Positions 25,869-34,982 are shown, counted from the stretch's first letter. The stretch is 64,000 nt of DNA from CAVWNR01 sp963756525 (GCA_963756525.1 CAVWNR010000009.1:372001-436000), one strand, 5' to 3'. Notes: generated by a model from the sequence alone, not told the origin. Made by a program: numbers and translations.

Positions 25869-26234
25869 GTGCTCGTCGTGACCACGAACGAGATACCCGG
25901 CTGGCAGATCCAGCGGGTCTGCGGCGAGGTGTTCGGGCTGACCGTCCGCTCGCGTAACGCGTTCTCGCAGATGGGCGCCGGGTTCAAGTCCATGTTCGGC
26001 GGGGAACTGCAGGGGATGACCAAGAACCTCACCGACAGCCGCAACGAGGTCATGTCGCGGATGCTCGAGGCGGCTCGCGCCCGCGGCGGGAATGCGGTGA
26101 TCGGCATGCGGTTCGACACGTCGGAGATGGGCGACACCTGGACCGAGATCTGCGCGTACGGCACCGCGGTCGTCGCGGTACCGGTCGACGACGCAGCACG
26201 GCAGACGGCCGCCGAGCTCGGCTACGGGCGCTGA
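25869..26234 (+). CDS. YbjQ (UPF0145) family protein
   Basis: 121 aa heavy-metal-binding-like family of unknown function, oligomeric in solved structures. Typical blocks: TTNEIPGWQIQRVCGEVFGL, a central SRNEVMSRMLEAARARGGNA and the strand VIGMRFDTSEM, with a closing YGTAVVAVPV. Start GTG at 25869, AAAGGAG 6 nt before it. Lies 11 bp after glpX and is probably in the same transcript. Confidence 0.92.
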   Translation: MLVVTTNEIPGWQIQRVCGEVFGLTVRSRNAFSQMGAGFKSMFGGELQGMTKNLTDSRNEVMSRMLEAARARGGNAVIGMRFDTSEMGDTWTEICAYGTAVVAVPVDDAARQTAAELGYGR

Positions 26235-26325
26235 GCGGGCCTGTCTCGTCCGCCACTGCACCCCTTTCGTCGCGGCTGCACCGCCCTACGATTCGCAGGA
26301 GATCGCCGATGCGAAGAGGAGCACC

Positions 26326-27714
26326 GTGAGCGAATACCGCGTCGAGAAGGACTCGATGGGCGAGGTCCGGGTGCCGGCGGATGCCAAGTGGCGGGCACAG
26401 ACCCAGCGCGCGGTCGAGAACTTCCCGATCTCGGGGCAGCCGATCGAGCGCGAGCTGATCGCCGGGCTCGCGCTCGTCAAGGGTGCCGCGGCGCGGGTGC
26501 GTGCCGAGCGCGGGATGCTCGACCCGGCGAAGGCCGACGCCATCGCCGCGGCGGCCGCCGAAGTGGCGCGCGGCGACTGGGACGGCGAGTTCCCGATCGA
26601 CGTGTTCCAGACCGGGTCGGGCACGTCGTCCAACATGAACGCCAACGAGGTTCTCGCGTCGCTGGCGGCCGAGAAGCTCGGCTCGCCGGTGCATCCGAAC
26701 GACGAGGTGAACGACCCGCTCTCGAGCAACGACCAGTTCCCGTCCGCCATCCACGTCGCCGCCACCAAGGCCGTCGTCCGCGAGTTGGTGCCGGCGCTCG
26801 AGCAGCTGGCCGCCGCGCTGGAGGCGAAGGCGGGCGAGTTCGCCTCCGTCGTCAAGTCGGGACGGACGCACCTGATGGACGCCACCCCGGTGACGCTGGG
26901 CCAGGAGTTCGGCGGGTACGCCGCGCAGGTGCGCTACGGCGTCGAGCGGGTCAACGCCGTGCTGCCGCGGGTTGCCGAGCTACCGCTGGGCGGGACGGCG
27001 GTGGGCACCGGCCTCAATGCGCCCGCGGGCTTCGCCGGCGAGGTCATCGCGCTGGTGGCCGCCGAGACCGGGCTGCCGCTGACCGAGGCGCGCGACCACT
27101 TCGAGGCGCAGGGGGCCCGGGACGGGCTGGTCGAGCTCTCCGGTGCGCTACGCACCATCGCCGTCGGACTCAACAAGGTCAGCAACGACATCCGCTGGAT
27201 GGGCTCCGGTCCACGCACCGGGCTCACCGAGATCTTCCTGCCGGACCTGCAGCCGGGTTCCTCGATCATGCCGGGCAAGGTCAACCCGGTGCTCTGCGAG
27301 GCGGTGTGCCAGGTGGTCGCGCAGGTCGTCGGCAACGACGCCGCGGTGGCCTGGGGCGGCGCGGCCGGCAACTTCGAGCTGAACGTCATGCTGCCGGTGA
27401 TCGCCCGCAACGTGCTGGAGTCGATCCGGCTGCTGGCCAACGTGTCACGGGTCTTCGCCGACCGCTGCGTCGCCGGCGTCGAGGCCGACGTCGAGCGGTG
27501 CCGCGAGTACGCCGAGTCATCGCCGTCCATCGTCACGCCGCTGAACCACTTCGTCGGCTACGACGAGGCGGCCAAGATCGCCAAGCAGGCGCTGACCGAG
27601 CGGAAGACGATCCGCGACGTCGTGATCGAGCGCGGCCACGTTCCGGGTCAGATCAGCGAGGAGCAGCTGGACAAGGTGCTCGACGTGCTCGCGATGACGC
27701 GGCCCGCCGACTGA
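26326..27714 (+). CDS. fumC: class II fumarate hydratase
   Basis: 462 aa. Converts fumarate to malate in the TCA cycle; iron-independent tetramer of the fumarase/aspartase superfamily. Evident are FQTGSGTSSNMNANEVLASL, HPNDEVNDPLSSNDQFPSAI, the SGRTHLMDATPVTLGQEFGG block and the flexible signature GSSIMPGKVNPVLCE with the catalytic Ser. Start GTG at 26326 after GAGGAGC. The stop lies in the left arm of a long hairpin at 27713-27760, which ends the transcript before convergent phoH2. Confidence 0.96.
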   Translation: MSEYRVEKDSMGEVRVPADAKWRAQTQRAVENFPISGQPIERELIAGLALVKGAAARVRAERGMLDPAKADAIAAAAAEVARGDWDGEFPIDVFQTGSGTSSNMNANEVLASLAAEKLGSPVHPNDEVNDPLSSNDQFPSAIHVAATKAVVRELVPALEQLAAALEAKAGEFASVVKSGRTHLMDATPVTLGQEFGGYAAQVRYGVERVNAVLPRVAELPLGGTAVGTGLNAPAGFAGEVIALVAAETGLPLTEARDHFEAQGARDGLVELSGALRTIAVGLNKVSNDIRWMGSGPRTGLTEIFLPDLQPGSSIMPGKVNPVLCEAVCQVVAQVVGNDAAVAWGGAAGNFELNVMLPVIARNVLESIRLLANVSRVFADRCVAGVEADVERCREYAESSPSIVTPLNHFVGYDEAAKIAKQALTERKTIRDVVIERGHVPGQISEEQLDKVLDVLAMTRPAD

Positions 27715-27760
27715 TCTTGATGCGTCGGGTGCCGGATACGTCACCCGGCATATCAAGATC
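27713..27760. terminator. long two-part hairpin between fumC and phoH2 (repeat element copy 1)
   Basis: GATCTTGAT (27713-27721) pairs with ATCAAGATC (27752-27760), and inside it CGGGTG (27726-27731) pairs with CACCCG (27742-27747). The element overlaps the fumC stop and lies 5 bp before the end of phoH2, so it probably terminates transcription from both sides. A hairpin of related sequence and identical layout is found at 40453-40500. Confidence 0.75.
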
Positions 27761-27765
27761 GCTGA

Positions 27766-29073
27766 CTACAGTGGCAGGCCCTCGAGCATCTCGGTGACCA
27801 GCGCAGCGATCGGCGAGCGCTCGGAGCGGGTCAGCGTGACGTGGGCGAACAGCGGGTGCCCGCGCAGCGCCTCGATCACCGCTGCCACGCCGTCGTGCCG
27901 GCCGACGCGCAGGTTGTCCCGCTGCGCGACGTCGTGGGTGAGCACCACCCGCGAGCCGGCGCCGATCCGCGACAGCACGGTGAGCAGCACATTGCGCTCC
28001 AGCGACTGCGCCTCGTCCACGATCACGAACGAGTCGTGCAGCGAGCGGCCGCGGATGTGGGTCAGCGGGAGCACCTCGAGCATCCCGCGGTCGAGGACCT
28101 CGTCGAGCACCGGCTGGGAAACCAGGGCGCCCAGCGTGTCGAACACCGCCTGCCCCCAGGGCGCCATCTTCTCGTTCTCGCTGCCGGGCAGGTAGCCGAG
28201 GTCCTGCCCGCCGACCGCGTAGAGCGGGCGGAACACGACGACCCGCTTGTGCGCGCGCCGTTCCAGGACGGCCTCGAGCCCGGCGCAGAGCGCTAGCGCC
28301 GACTTGCCGGTGCCCGCCCGGCCGCCGAGCGAGACGATGCCCACCTCGGGGTCGAGCAGCAGGTCGAGCGCCACCCGCTGCTCGGCCGAGCGGCCGCGCA
28401 GTCCGAACGCCTCGCGGTCACCGCGGACCAGCCGGATCGTCTTGTCCGGCCAGACCCGCGCCAGGGCCGAGCCGCGCTCGCAGTGCAGCACCAGCCCGGT
28501 GTGGCAGGGCAGGTCGGCGCCGAGCAGCTCGTCGTGCCCGGCGAGCGGCACCCGCTCGCCCTCGTAGAGCGCGCTGATCGTGCCCGCCGGGACGTCCAGC
28601 TCGGCCATCCCGGTCCAGCCCGACTCGCCCGCCGGGTGGGCGTCGTACTCGTCGGCCGGCACGCCGACCGCGGCCGCCTTCACCCGCAGCGGCATATCCT
28701 TGGTGACCAGCGTGACGTCGCGGCCGTCGGCGACCAGGTTCAGCGCGACGGCGAGGATTCGCGAGTCGTTGCTGTCGACGCGGAACCCGGCGGGCAGGGT
28801 CGAGAGATCGGAGTGGTTCAGCTCGACGTGCAGCGTGCCGCCGCCCGTCCCCACCGGCACGGGGGCGTCGAGCCGGCCGTGGCGCACCCGCAGGTCGTCG
28901 AGCGCCCGCAGGGTCTGGCGGGCAAACCAGCCCAGCTCCGGATGGTGCCGCTTGCCCTCCAGCTCGCTGATGACGACCAGCGGCAGGACCACCTCGTGCC
29001 CGGCGAACCTGCCGAGCGCCCCGGGGTCGGCCAACAGGACGGAAGTGTCGAGCACGAACGTGCGCTGGGCCAC
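27766..29073 (-). CDS. phoH2: PhoH-like protein with N-terminal PIN domain (PhoH2)
   Basis: 435 aa. A PIN-domain ribonuclease fused to a PhoH P-loop ATPase; characterised mycobacterial homologues are ATP-dependent RNA helicase/ribonucleases. The PIN part has the acidic set beginning FVLDTSVLLADP (Asp9), ISELEGKRHH, DSNDSRILAVAL and VTKDMPLRVKAAAVGV. Walker A GRAGTGKS is at about 251-258, Walker B in SFVIVDEAQSLERN and an arginine-rich C-terminal motif near SRIGAGSRVVLTHDVAQRDN. I chose the GTG at 29073, where homology begins; the earlier ATG at 29139 would overlap the divergent amidohydrolase gene. Confidence 0.93.
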   Translation of the reverse strand: MAQRTFVLDTSVLLADPGALGRFAGHEVVLPLVVISELEGKRHHPELGWFARQTLRALDDLRVRHGRLDAPVPVGTGGGTLHVELNHSDLSTLPAGFRVDSNDSRILAVALNLVADGRDVTLVTKDMPLRVKAAAVGVPADEYDAHPAGESGWTGMAELDVPAGTISALYEGERVPLAGHDELLGADLPCHTGLVLHCERGSALARVWPDKTIRLVRGDREAFGLRGRSAEQRVALDLLLDPEVGIVSLGGRAGTGKSALALCAGLEAVLERRAHKRVVVFRPLYAVGGQDLGYLPGSENEKMAPWGQAVFDTLGALVSQPVLDEVLDRGMLEVLPLTHIRGRSLHDSFVIVDEAQSLERNVLLTVLSRIGAGSRVVLTHDVAQRDNLRVGRHDGVAAVIEALRGHPLFAHVTLTRSERSPIAALVTEMLEGLPL

Positions 29074-29137
29074 GTGTGGACCGTACGTCGTCGGGCGCGG
29101 CGAGCCGGGGAGCCACGCGGGGTCGTAGGGTCTGTGC

Positions 29138-30382
29138 ATGCCGACGGTGCTGTCCCAGGACGAAGTGATCGAGATCTACCGCGACCTGCACGCGCAGCCC
29201 GAGCTCTCCGCCCAGGAGACGCGCACCGCGGCGCTCGTCGCCGAGCGGCTCGCCGGCTTCGGGTACGAGGTCACCTCCGGCGTCGGCGGCACGGGCGTTG
29301 TCGGCGTGCTCGACAACGGTCCGGGCCCGATCGCGCTGCTGCGTGCGGACATGGACGCGCTGCCGGTGCTCGAGCAGACCGGCCTGGACTACGCGAGCAC
29401 GGTCCGCGGCACGGACCGGGCCGGCAACGACGTCCCGGTCATGCATGCCTGCGGGCACGACGTGCACGTGGCCTGCCTGCTCGGCGCGGCCTCCCGACTG
29501 GCGGCCGACCGAGGCGCCTACTCCGGGCGGTTGCTGCTGGTGTTCCAGCCCGCCGAGGAGCTCGGCGAGGGCGCGCAGGCGATGGTCGACGACGGGCTCT
29601 ACGACCGGTGCGGCCGCCCCGACGTGGTCCTCGGCCAGCACGTCGCCCCGCTGGCGGCCGGCATGATCGGGCTGCATGCCGGGGTGGCCTACTCGTCGGG
29701 CGACTCGCTGACGGTAACCCTGCACGGCAGCGGCGGGCACGGCTCGCGGCCGGAGGCGACGGTCGACCCGATCGTCATGGCCGCGGCCACGGTCATGCGG
29801 CTGCAGACGGTCGTGTCGCGGGAGACGGCCGGCACCGAGACGGCGATCGTCACCATCGGCACGCTGCACGCCGGCACGAAGGACAACATCATCCCCGACG
29901 ACGCCGTGCTCGGGGTCAACATGCGAACGTTCGACCCCAAGGTCCGCGACCGCACGCTGGCGGCCATCACGCGGATCGTCCGCGCCGAGGCGGAGGCCTC
30001 CGCCGCACCGAAACCCCCGGACATCGAGCACACCATGCACTTCCCGGCGCTGGTCAACGACGAGGCGGGCACGCAGCGAATGACGGCGATCTTCGAGCAA
30101 TGGCTGGGGGAGAGCCGGGTGGTCGACACCGGGCCGGTGACCGGCAGCGAGGACGTCGGCGCGTTCGCGGTCGCGGCCGGGGTGCCGCTGGTGTACTGGA
30201 CGCTCGGCGGCGCCGACCCCGCATTGTTCGCCGGCGCGTCCACTCCGGCGGAGTTCCTCGAGGTCGTGCGCCGCATCCCCAGTAACCACTCGCCGTTGTT
30301 CGCTCCGGTGCTCGAGCCGACCCTCTCGATCGGGGTCGATGCCCTGGTGCGCGCGGCACACGCCTGGCTGCCCGCCGGCTAG
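29138..30382 (+). CDS. M20-family amidohydrolase
   Basis: 414 aa metal-dependent hydrolase of the M20D group (N-acyl amino acid or IAA-amide hydrolases), cytoplasmic. Metal-binding sites: VMHACGHDVHVACLLG (HACGHD), the general base pair in FQPAEELGEGAQAM and a later LGQHV. The lid domain contains GSGGHGSRPEATVDPIVMAA. Divergent from phoH2 and convergent with the prenyl transferase gene, with only 4 bp between the stops. Physiological substrate unknown. Confidence 0.9.
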   Translation: MPTVLSQDEVIEIYRDLHAQPELSAQETRTAALVAERLAGFGYEVTSGVGGTGVVGVLDNGPGPIALLRADMDALPVLEQTGLDYASTVRGTDRAGNDVPVMHACGHDVHVACLLGAASRLAADRGAYSGRLLLVFQPAEELGEGAQAMVDDGLYDRCGRPDVVLGQHVAPLAAGMIGLHAGVAYSSGDSLTVTLHGSGGHGSRPEATVDPIVMAAATVMRLQTVVSRETAGTETAIVTIGTLHAGTKDNIIPDDAVLGVNMRTFDPKVRDRTLAAITRIVRAEAEASAAPKPPDIEHTMHFPALVNDEAGTQRMTAIFEQWLGESRVVDTGPVTGSEDVGAFAVAAGVPLVYWTLGGADPALFAGASTPAEFLEVVRRIPSNHSPLFAPVLEPTLSIGVDALVRAAHAWLPAG

Positions 30383-30386
30383 GCAG

Positions 30387-31154
30387 TTAGCTGCCGTAGC
30401 GGCGCTGCCGGTTGCCGTAGTCGCGCAGCGCGCGCAGGAAGTCGACCTTGCGGAAATCCGGCCAGAGCGCGTCGCAGAAGTAGAACTCCGAGTGCACCGA
30501 CTGCCACAGCAGGAAACCGCCGAGCCGCTGCTCCCCGGAGGTGCGGATCACCAGATCGGGATCGGGCTGCCCGCGGGTGTAGAGGTGCTCGGCGATGTGG
30601 TCGACATCCAGAATCTCGGCGAGCTCCTCGATGGAGGTGCCGGCCGCGGCGTACTCCTGCAGTAGCGAGCGCACCGCGTCGGCGATCTCGCGCCGGCCGC
30701 CGTAGCCCACCGCGACGTTGACCATCAGCCCGGTGCGCGCCGCGGTGCGCTCCTCGGCGGTCTTGAGCGCGGCGGCGGTCTGTTCGGGGAGCAGGTCCAG
30801 CGCGCCCACGGCGGTGACCCGCCACGGCTTGCCGTCGGCGGCGAGCTCCTCGGCGACGCCGGCGATGATCCGCAACAGCGGCTCCAGCTCGGCCGGGGGA
30901 CGGCTGAGGTTGTCGGTGGAGAGCAGCCACAGGGTGACGTGCGCGACGCCGGCCTCGGTGCACCAGTCCAGCAGGTTGGCGATGTGGCGGGCGCCGGCGA
31001 GGTGGCCCTGGTTGACGTCCTCGAACCCGGCCGCACGGGCCCAGCGCCGGTTCCCGTCCAGCATCACGGCAACGTGTCGCGGCATCGGCCGGCCGGCGAG
31101 TCTACTGCGCAATCGCCACTCGTACGCCGAGTAGACGAGCTCGCGCAGCCCCAC
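30387..31154 (-). CDS. uppS: Z-isoprenyl diphosphate synthase (UppS family)
   Basis: 255 aa cis-prenyltransferase that adds isopentenyl units in Z configuration to an allylic diphosphate. DGNRRW at 33-38 carries the catalytic Asp33; other blocks are TLWLLSTDNLSRPPAEL, NVAVGYGGRREIADAV and the family-closing PDLVIRTSGEQRLGGFLLWQ with its RxSGxxRxSxF-type site. The short N-terminus and the position between phoH2 and a DUF255 gene resemble the mycobacterial Z-farnesyl diphosphate synthase Rv1086, so a short-chain product is likely. I chose the GTG at 31154 because the homologous N-terminal helix starts there; the open frame beyond it is antisense to another gene. Confidence 0.9.
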   Translation of the reverse strand: MGLRELVYSAYEWRLRSRLAGRPMPRHVAVMLDGNRRWARAAGFEDVNQGHLAGARHIANLLDWCTEAGVAHVTLWLLSTDNLSRPPAELEPLLRIIAGVAEELAADGKPWRVTAVGALDLLPEQTAAALKTAEERTAARTGLMVNVAVGYGGRREIADAVRSLLQEYAAAGTSIEELAEILDVDHIAEHLYTRGQPDPDLVIRTSGEQRLGGFLLWQSVHSEFYFCDALWPDFRKVDFLRALRDYGNRQRRYGS

Positions 31155-31207
31155 GATCTGCCAGCTTAACTCCGCCGACTGGCCGGGCGGTGCAGGCACA
31201 TCCCGTG

Positions 31208-31253
31208 TTGCACAGCTGCTTGTGCAATGCTGTAATGTTGTAATCGAACAAGG
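31208..31253. promoter_or_regulatory. inverted repeat and TGTAAT direct repeats upstream of RHH-like gene
   Basis: TTGCACA (31208-31214) and TGTGCAA (31221-31227) form a perfect 7-bp inverted repeat; right after it TGTAAT occurs twice 9 bp apart (GCTGTAATGTTGTAATC). The AT-rich repeats stand out strongly from the high-GC surroundings and end just upstream of the AAGGAGG of the next gene. They are good candidates for promoter and operator, possibly for autoregulation by the ribbon-helix-helix-like product. Confidence 0.55.
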
Positions 31254-31263
31254 AGGCAACATC

Positions 31264-31944
31264 ATGAGAGAGTTCGAAACGCAATCCACCGAGCGTCGTT
31301 TCCGCAGCGGCGGCGGGCATTCCGGCCATGGGCACCGTGGCCGGGGCTTCGACCCCCACGGTGGCCGGGGCCGCGCGTTCGGCCGTCCGGGCGGGTGGCA
31401 GCAAGCCGACCTGCCGCCGGCCGACGACGCGCCGGCGTGGCTCGCCGGGCGGCTCCCCGACGGCTGGTTCACCGCAACGCCCGAGGTCAGCATCGACCGC
31501 GAGGAGATCGTCGTCATCGGCACGCTGGCAGAGCCCGAAGGCGCCCCCGAACCCGGTAGCACCGGCCGCGAGGCGGCGGTGCTCGGCCGGATCAGCCGCT
31601 TCCGCGAGGAGACCCGCGAGCAGCGCATGCAGATCGCCGACGAAGCCGAGGCCCGCTACGGCCGCAAGGTGGCCTGGGGCGCGGCGATCGGCGAGACGCG
31701 AATGCTCTTCACCCACCTGTCGGTGCCGGTGATGACGCGGCTGCGCCAGCAGGAGCGGCGCGTGCTCGACACGCTGGTGGACGCCGGCGTGGCGCGCTCG
31801 CGGTCCGAGGCGCTGGCCTGGTGCGTCAAGCTGGTCGGCGAGCACACCGAGCAATGGCTGGCCGGGCTGCGTTCGGCGATGGCCGAGGTCGACAAGCTGC
31901 GGGCGGAAGGCCCCGAGCTGAGCGACCCCGACTCAGCGGAGTAA
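31264..31944 (+). CDS. ribbon-helix-helix-like protein with Gly/His/Arg-rich N-terminus
   Basis: 226 aa. Residues 10-45 are low-complexity (GGGHSGHGHRGRGFDPHGGR), able to bind metal or nucleic acid. PAWLAGRLPDGWF begins a conserved-looking middle domain with VSIDREEIVVIGTLAEPEGA. The last 60 residues (RQQERRVLDTLVDAGVARSR then SEALAWCVKLVGEH) have the strand-helix-helix pattern of RHH or clamp-like DNA-binding proteins. Start ATG at 31264 with a strong AAGGAGG. It is divergent from the prenyl synthase gene, and its end overlaps the DUF255 gene by 12 bp. Role unknown; transcriptional regulator is my best guess. Confidence 0.65.
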   Translation: MREFETQSTERRFRSGGGHSGHGHRGRGFDPHGGRGRAFGRPGGWQQADLPPADDAPAWLAGRLPDGWFTATPEVSIDREEIVVIGTLAEPEGAPEPGSTGREAAVLGRISRFREETREQRMQIADEAEARYGRKVAWGAAIGETRMLFTHLSVPVMTRLRQQERRVLDTLVDAGVARSRSEALAWCVKLVGEHTEQWLAGLRSAMAEVDKLRAEGPELSDPDSAE

Positions 31945-33900
31945 CTGCGCGACCAGCGCGTCCTGGTCGATGACCGGCGCATCGCAGACGAAACCCCGGC
32001 AGACATACGCCGCGCCCCGCCCGTCCACGAGTGGCCGGTGCTCGAGCAGCGGGACGCCCGGGGCGTCCGGCTGGCCACTGACGATCACCGCGCCCGGCGG
32101 GCGGTGCCGCCAAGCGGCGCTCACCAGCCCGCGCCCGGCGCCCGCGATCGCCACCTGCACCGGCCCGGCGACCAGCCCTTCGGCGGCGGCCAGCGCGCAG
32201 CCGAGGAACCGCGGCTGGGCCACGCCCAGCGACGAGACGATCCGCAGCGCCTGCTCGGCGTCCTGGCGATACCCGAGCGAGCCGGTCAACGCGCAGTAGG
32301 TCAGCAGCGCATCCGCCAGCGCACTCTGCCCCGACGGCGTGGCATTGTCGGCAGGGTCCTTCGGCCGGCGCACAAGCGCCTCCGCATCGTCGGCGGTGTC
32401 GAAGAACCCCCCGCTGCCATCGGCGAATCGCGCCCGCGCGGTGTCGAGCAGCCGGCCGGCGGCGTCGAGCCAGCGCGGCTCGCCCGTCGCCTGGTGCAGC
32501 ATGAGCAGTCCGGCGGCGAGGTTGCCGTAGTCGTCGGCGACGCCGGCTGCGTCGCTGACGGCGCCGTCCCGGGATGTGCGCCGCAGCCGATCGGCCACCA
32601 GGTGCGTGCCCAGCAGCAGCTCGGCACAGCTGACCGCGGCATCGAGGTAGTGCGGCTCGTCGAGGAGCACGCCCGCCTCGGCCAGCGCGGTGATGGCCAG
32701 CCCGTTCCACGACGTGACGACCTTGTCGTCGCGGGCCGGTTGCGGCCGGCGGCGCCGCGCCTGGAGCAGCCGGGTTCGGATCGCCTGCCACTGACGGGCA
32801 TCCTCCGGATCGCGGCGAAGCTGCAGCGTGGACGCGCCGTGCTCGAAGGTGCCGCCCTCGGTCACGTTGAACAGCTCCGCGGCGACGGCGGCCTCCTCGG
32901 CGCCGAGCACCTCGCGCAGCTGCGCCGGCGTCCAGACGTAGGTCAGCCCCTCTACGCCGTCGGTGTCGGCATCCAGCGCCGACGCGAACCCGCCCTGCCG
33001 TGTGCGCAGATCGCGTAGCAGGAAGTCGGCGGTCTCCCGCGCGACCCGCTCGGCGAACAGGGAGTCGGACAGCCGCCACCAGTGCAGGTACACGCGCAGC
33101 AGCAAGGCGTTGTCGTAGAGCATCTTCTCGAAGTGGGGCACCACCCACGCCGCGTCGACGGAGTAGCGCGCGAACCCGCCGGCGAGCTGGTCGTACATGC
33201 CGCCGCGCGCCATCGCGTCCAGGGTGTGCTCTGCCATCGCTCGGGCCGTGGGGTCGCCGGTGCGTTCGTGGTGGCGGAGCAGGAACTCCAGGACCATCGA
33301 CGGCGGGAACTTCGGCGCCCGCCCGAATCCCCCGTTCACCGCGTCGAAGGCCGGCGCCAGCGCAGCCGCGGCCGCGTCGAGCTCGTCCGCGGTCGGGACC
33401 GGGCCGCCATCATCCGCGCGGGGCGTTTCGGCCAGCGCGCCGACGATCCGCTGCCCCGCCGCGACCAGCTCGTCGCGCTGCTCGCGCCAGGCCTGCGCCG
33501 CCGACTGCAGCAGCCGCAGGAACTGCGCCCGCGGGAAGAACGTGCCCGCGAAGAACGGCGCACCGTCGGGCGTCAGCAGGCAGGTCATCGGCCAGCCGCC
33601 CTGACCGGTCAGCGCGGTCGTGGCTTGCATGTAGACGGCATCGACGTCGGGACGCTCCTCCCGGTCGACCTTGATGTTGACGAAGTGCGCGTTCATGACG
33701 TTGGCCACGTCGTCGTGCTCGAACGAGTCGTGCGCCATCACGTGGCACCAGTGACAGGCCGCGTAGCCGACGGAGAGCAGCACCGGCACATCCCGCCGGC
33801 GGGCCTCCGTGAACGCGTCGTCCGACCATTGCCACCAGTCGACCGGGTTGGCGGCGTGCTGGAGCAGGTAGGGGGAAGTTGCGGTGGCGAGCCGGTTCAT
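31933..33900 (-). CDS. DUF255 thioredoxin-domain protein (YyaL/SSP411 family)
   Basis: 655 aa, the normal length. The N-terminal thioredoxin-like domain begins with the signature NRLATATSPYLLQHAANPVD and has the active-site-like CHWC in YAACHWCHVMAHDSFEH, then VNIKVDREERPDVDAVYMQA and GGWPMTCLLTPDG. From about residue 200 an alpha/alpha-toroid (six-hairpin glycosidase-like) domain follows, for example GGMYDQLAGGFARYSVDAAW and NGLAITALAEAGVLL. Function unresolved in bacteria. I chose the ATG at 33900, 3 codons after a GTG. Confidence 0.92.
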   Translation of the reverse strand: MNRLATATSPYLLQHAANPVDWWQWSDDAFTEARRRDVPVLLSVGYAACHWCHVMAHDSFEHDDVANVMNAHFVNIKVDREERPDVDAVYMQATTALTGQGGWPMTCLLTPDGAPFFAGTFFPRAQFLRLLQSAAQAWREQRDELVAAGQRIVGALAETPRADDGGPVPTADELDAAAAALAPAFDAVNGGFGRAPKFPPSMVLEFLLRHHERTGDPTARAMAEHTLDAMARGGMYDQLAGGFARYSVDAAWVVPHFEKMLYDNALLLRVYLHWWRLSDSLFAERVARETADFLLRDLRTRQGGFASALDADTDGVEGLTYVWTPAQLREVLGAEEAAVAAELFNVTEGGTFEHGASTLQLRRDPEDARQWQAIRTRLLQARRRRPQPARDDKVVTSWNGLAITALAEAGVLLDEPHYLDAAVSCAELLLGTHLVADRLRRTSRDGAVSDAAGVADDYGNLAAGLLMLHQATGEPRWLDAAGRLLDTARARFADGSGGFFDTADDAEALVRRPKDPADNATPSGQSALADALLTYCALTGSLGYRQDAEQALRIVSSLGVAQPRFLGCALAAAEGLVAGPVQVAIAGAGRGLVSAAWRHRPPGAVIVSGQPDAPGVPLLEHRPLVDGRGAAYVCRGFVCDAPVIDQDALVAQLLR

Positions 33901-33951
33901 CGATCCCACTCTGGCACAGGCCGCCGAGGTGGCTCGGTGGAGCCGTCGTCG

Positions 33952-34290
33952 TCAGGCCCGGTTGCGCTTGGCGACGGTGAGCAGCACGGTGGCGTCCTCG
34001 ACGGCGTGCAGGGCATGCGGGGCCTGCGGCACGACCAGCAGGTCGCCCGCGCGGCCCTCCCAGGAAGTGCCCCCGGCCTCCAGCCGCACGCGCCCGCTGA
34101 GCACGTACACGGTCGCCTCGCCCGGGTTCTCGTGCTCGTCCAGCGACCGTCCCGAGAGCAGGGCGATCACGGTCTGCCGTAGCACATGCTCGTGGCCGCC
34201 GTACAGGGTCTGCGCCGCGCGGCCGCTGGACGCCTGGCGCGCGGTGTCGAGTTGCTGGCGGGCTGATGCGCTGAGCGAGAACTTCTCCAT
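33952..34290 (-). CDS. cupin-domain protein
   Basis: 112 aa single-domain cupin. Motif 1 is recognisable as SLDEHENPGEATVYVLSGRV (the His of LDEHENP plus the E-x6-G) and motif 2 as GDLLVVPQAPHALHAVED. A small metal-binding barrel, often a sensor, isomerase or regulator. I prefer the ATG at 34290 (MEKFSLSA) over 34308. Next gene on the same strand is 51 bp away. Confidence 0.85.
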   Translation of the reverse strand: MEKFSLSASARQQLDTARQASSGRAAQTLYGGHEHVLRQTVIALLSGRSLDEHENPGEATVYVLSGRVRLEAGGTSWEGRAGDLLVVPQAPHALHAVEDATVLLTVAKRNRA

Positions 34291-34343
34291 CCGGACATGA
34301 TCCCGCACGCCGAGGCCTCGACGATGGCGCCGTCGCCGATGGG

Positions 34344-34973
34344 TTACGGCTCGACGGCGAGCCGCACCCCGATGCCGATCAGCACCGCGCCGGTGCCCTT
34401 GTCGAGCCGGCGTCGGAAGCGGGCGTTGGTCATCAGCCGGGTGCCGCCGGCGACGAGCAACAAGATCGCGAAGTAGAGAGCCGTCTCCAGCACGAACACC
34501 GCCCCGAGCCCGGCGGAGACCGCACCGACCGGCGCGCCGTGCGGCACGAAACCCGGCAGGAACGTCACGAAGAAGACGCCGACCTTGGGGTTGAGCAGGT
34601 CCGTGGCGAACCCGGCGACGAATCCTCGGCCGAGCAGCGGACGGCGGCGGGCGTGCGGCGCCTCAGCGGTCGGCGCGTCCGGCCGTGCCGCGGCGCGCGA
34701 GCGCAGCGACTGGACGCCCAGCCAGATCAGGTAGGCGGCGCCGGCGAAACGCAGTGCGAGGTAGCCGTCGTCGCTGGCCCGCAGCAGTGCCGACAATCCC
34801 AGGGCGGCGACCAGCACCCACATGGTGAGCCCGCACAGGACTCCGAACACGGTCTGCGCCGCGCGAGCCCGGCCTTCGCGCAGCAGGTTGCGCAGCACCA
34901 CCAGGGTGTCCGGTCCGGGCAGCAGCACGATCAGCGCGGCGGCGGCCGCGAACGTGCTGAACGCCAGCAACAT
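34344..34973 (-). CDS. LysE-family translocator
   Basis: 209 aa, six membrane helices; an amino acid or metabolite exporter. The first helix and loop carry the family motif LIVLLPGPDTLVVLRNLLRE (G-P-x-x), followed by AGAAYLIWLGVQSLRSR in helix 3 and the DLLNPKVGVFFVTFLPGFVP motif in helix 4. Start ATG at 34973. Same strand as the cupin and winged-helix genes but separated by about 10-50 bp; operon membership is possible. Confidence 0.92.
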   Translation of the reverse strand: MLLAFSTFAAAAALIVLLPGPDTLVVLRNLLREGRARAAQTVFGVLCGLTMWVLVAALGLSALLRASDDGYLALRFAGAAYLIWLGVQSLRSRAAARPDAPTAEAPHARRRPLLGRGFVAGFATDLLNPKVGVFFVTFLPGFVPHGAPVGAVSAGLGAVFVLETALYFAILLLVAGGTRLMTNARFRRRLDKGTGAVLIGIGVRLAVEP

Positions 34974-34982
34974 GGCACGATT

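Noticed and set aside
28418..30361. 647-aa minus-strand frame
   Set aside because: Shadow of the M20 amidohydrolase and phoH2 genes; composition is Arg/His/Gln-rich as expected for an antisense frame in high-GC DNA.
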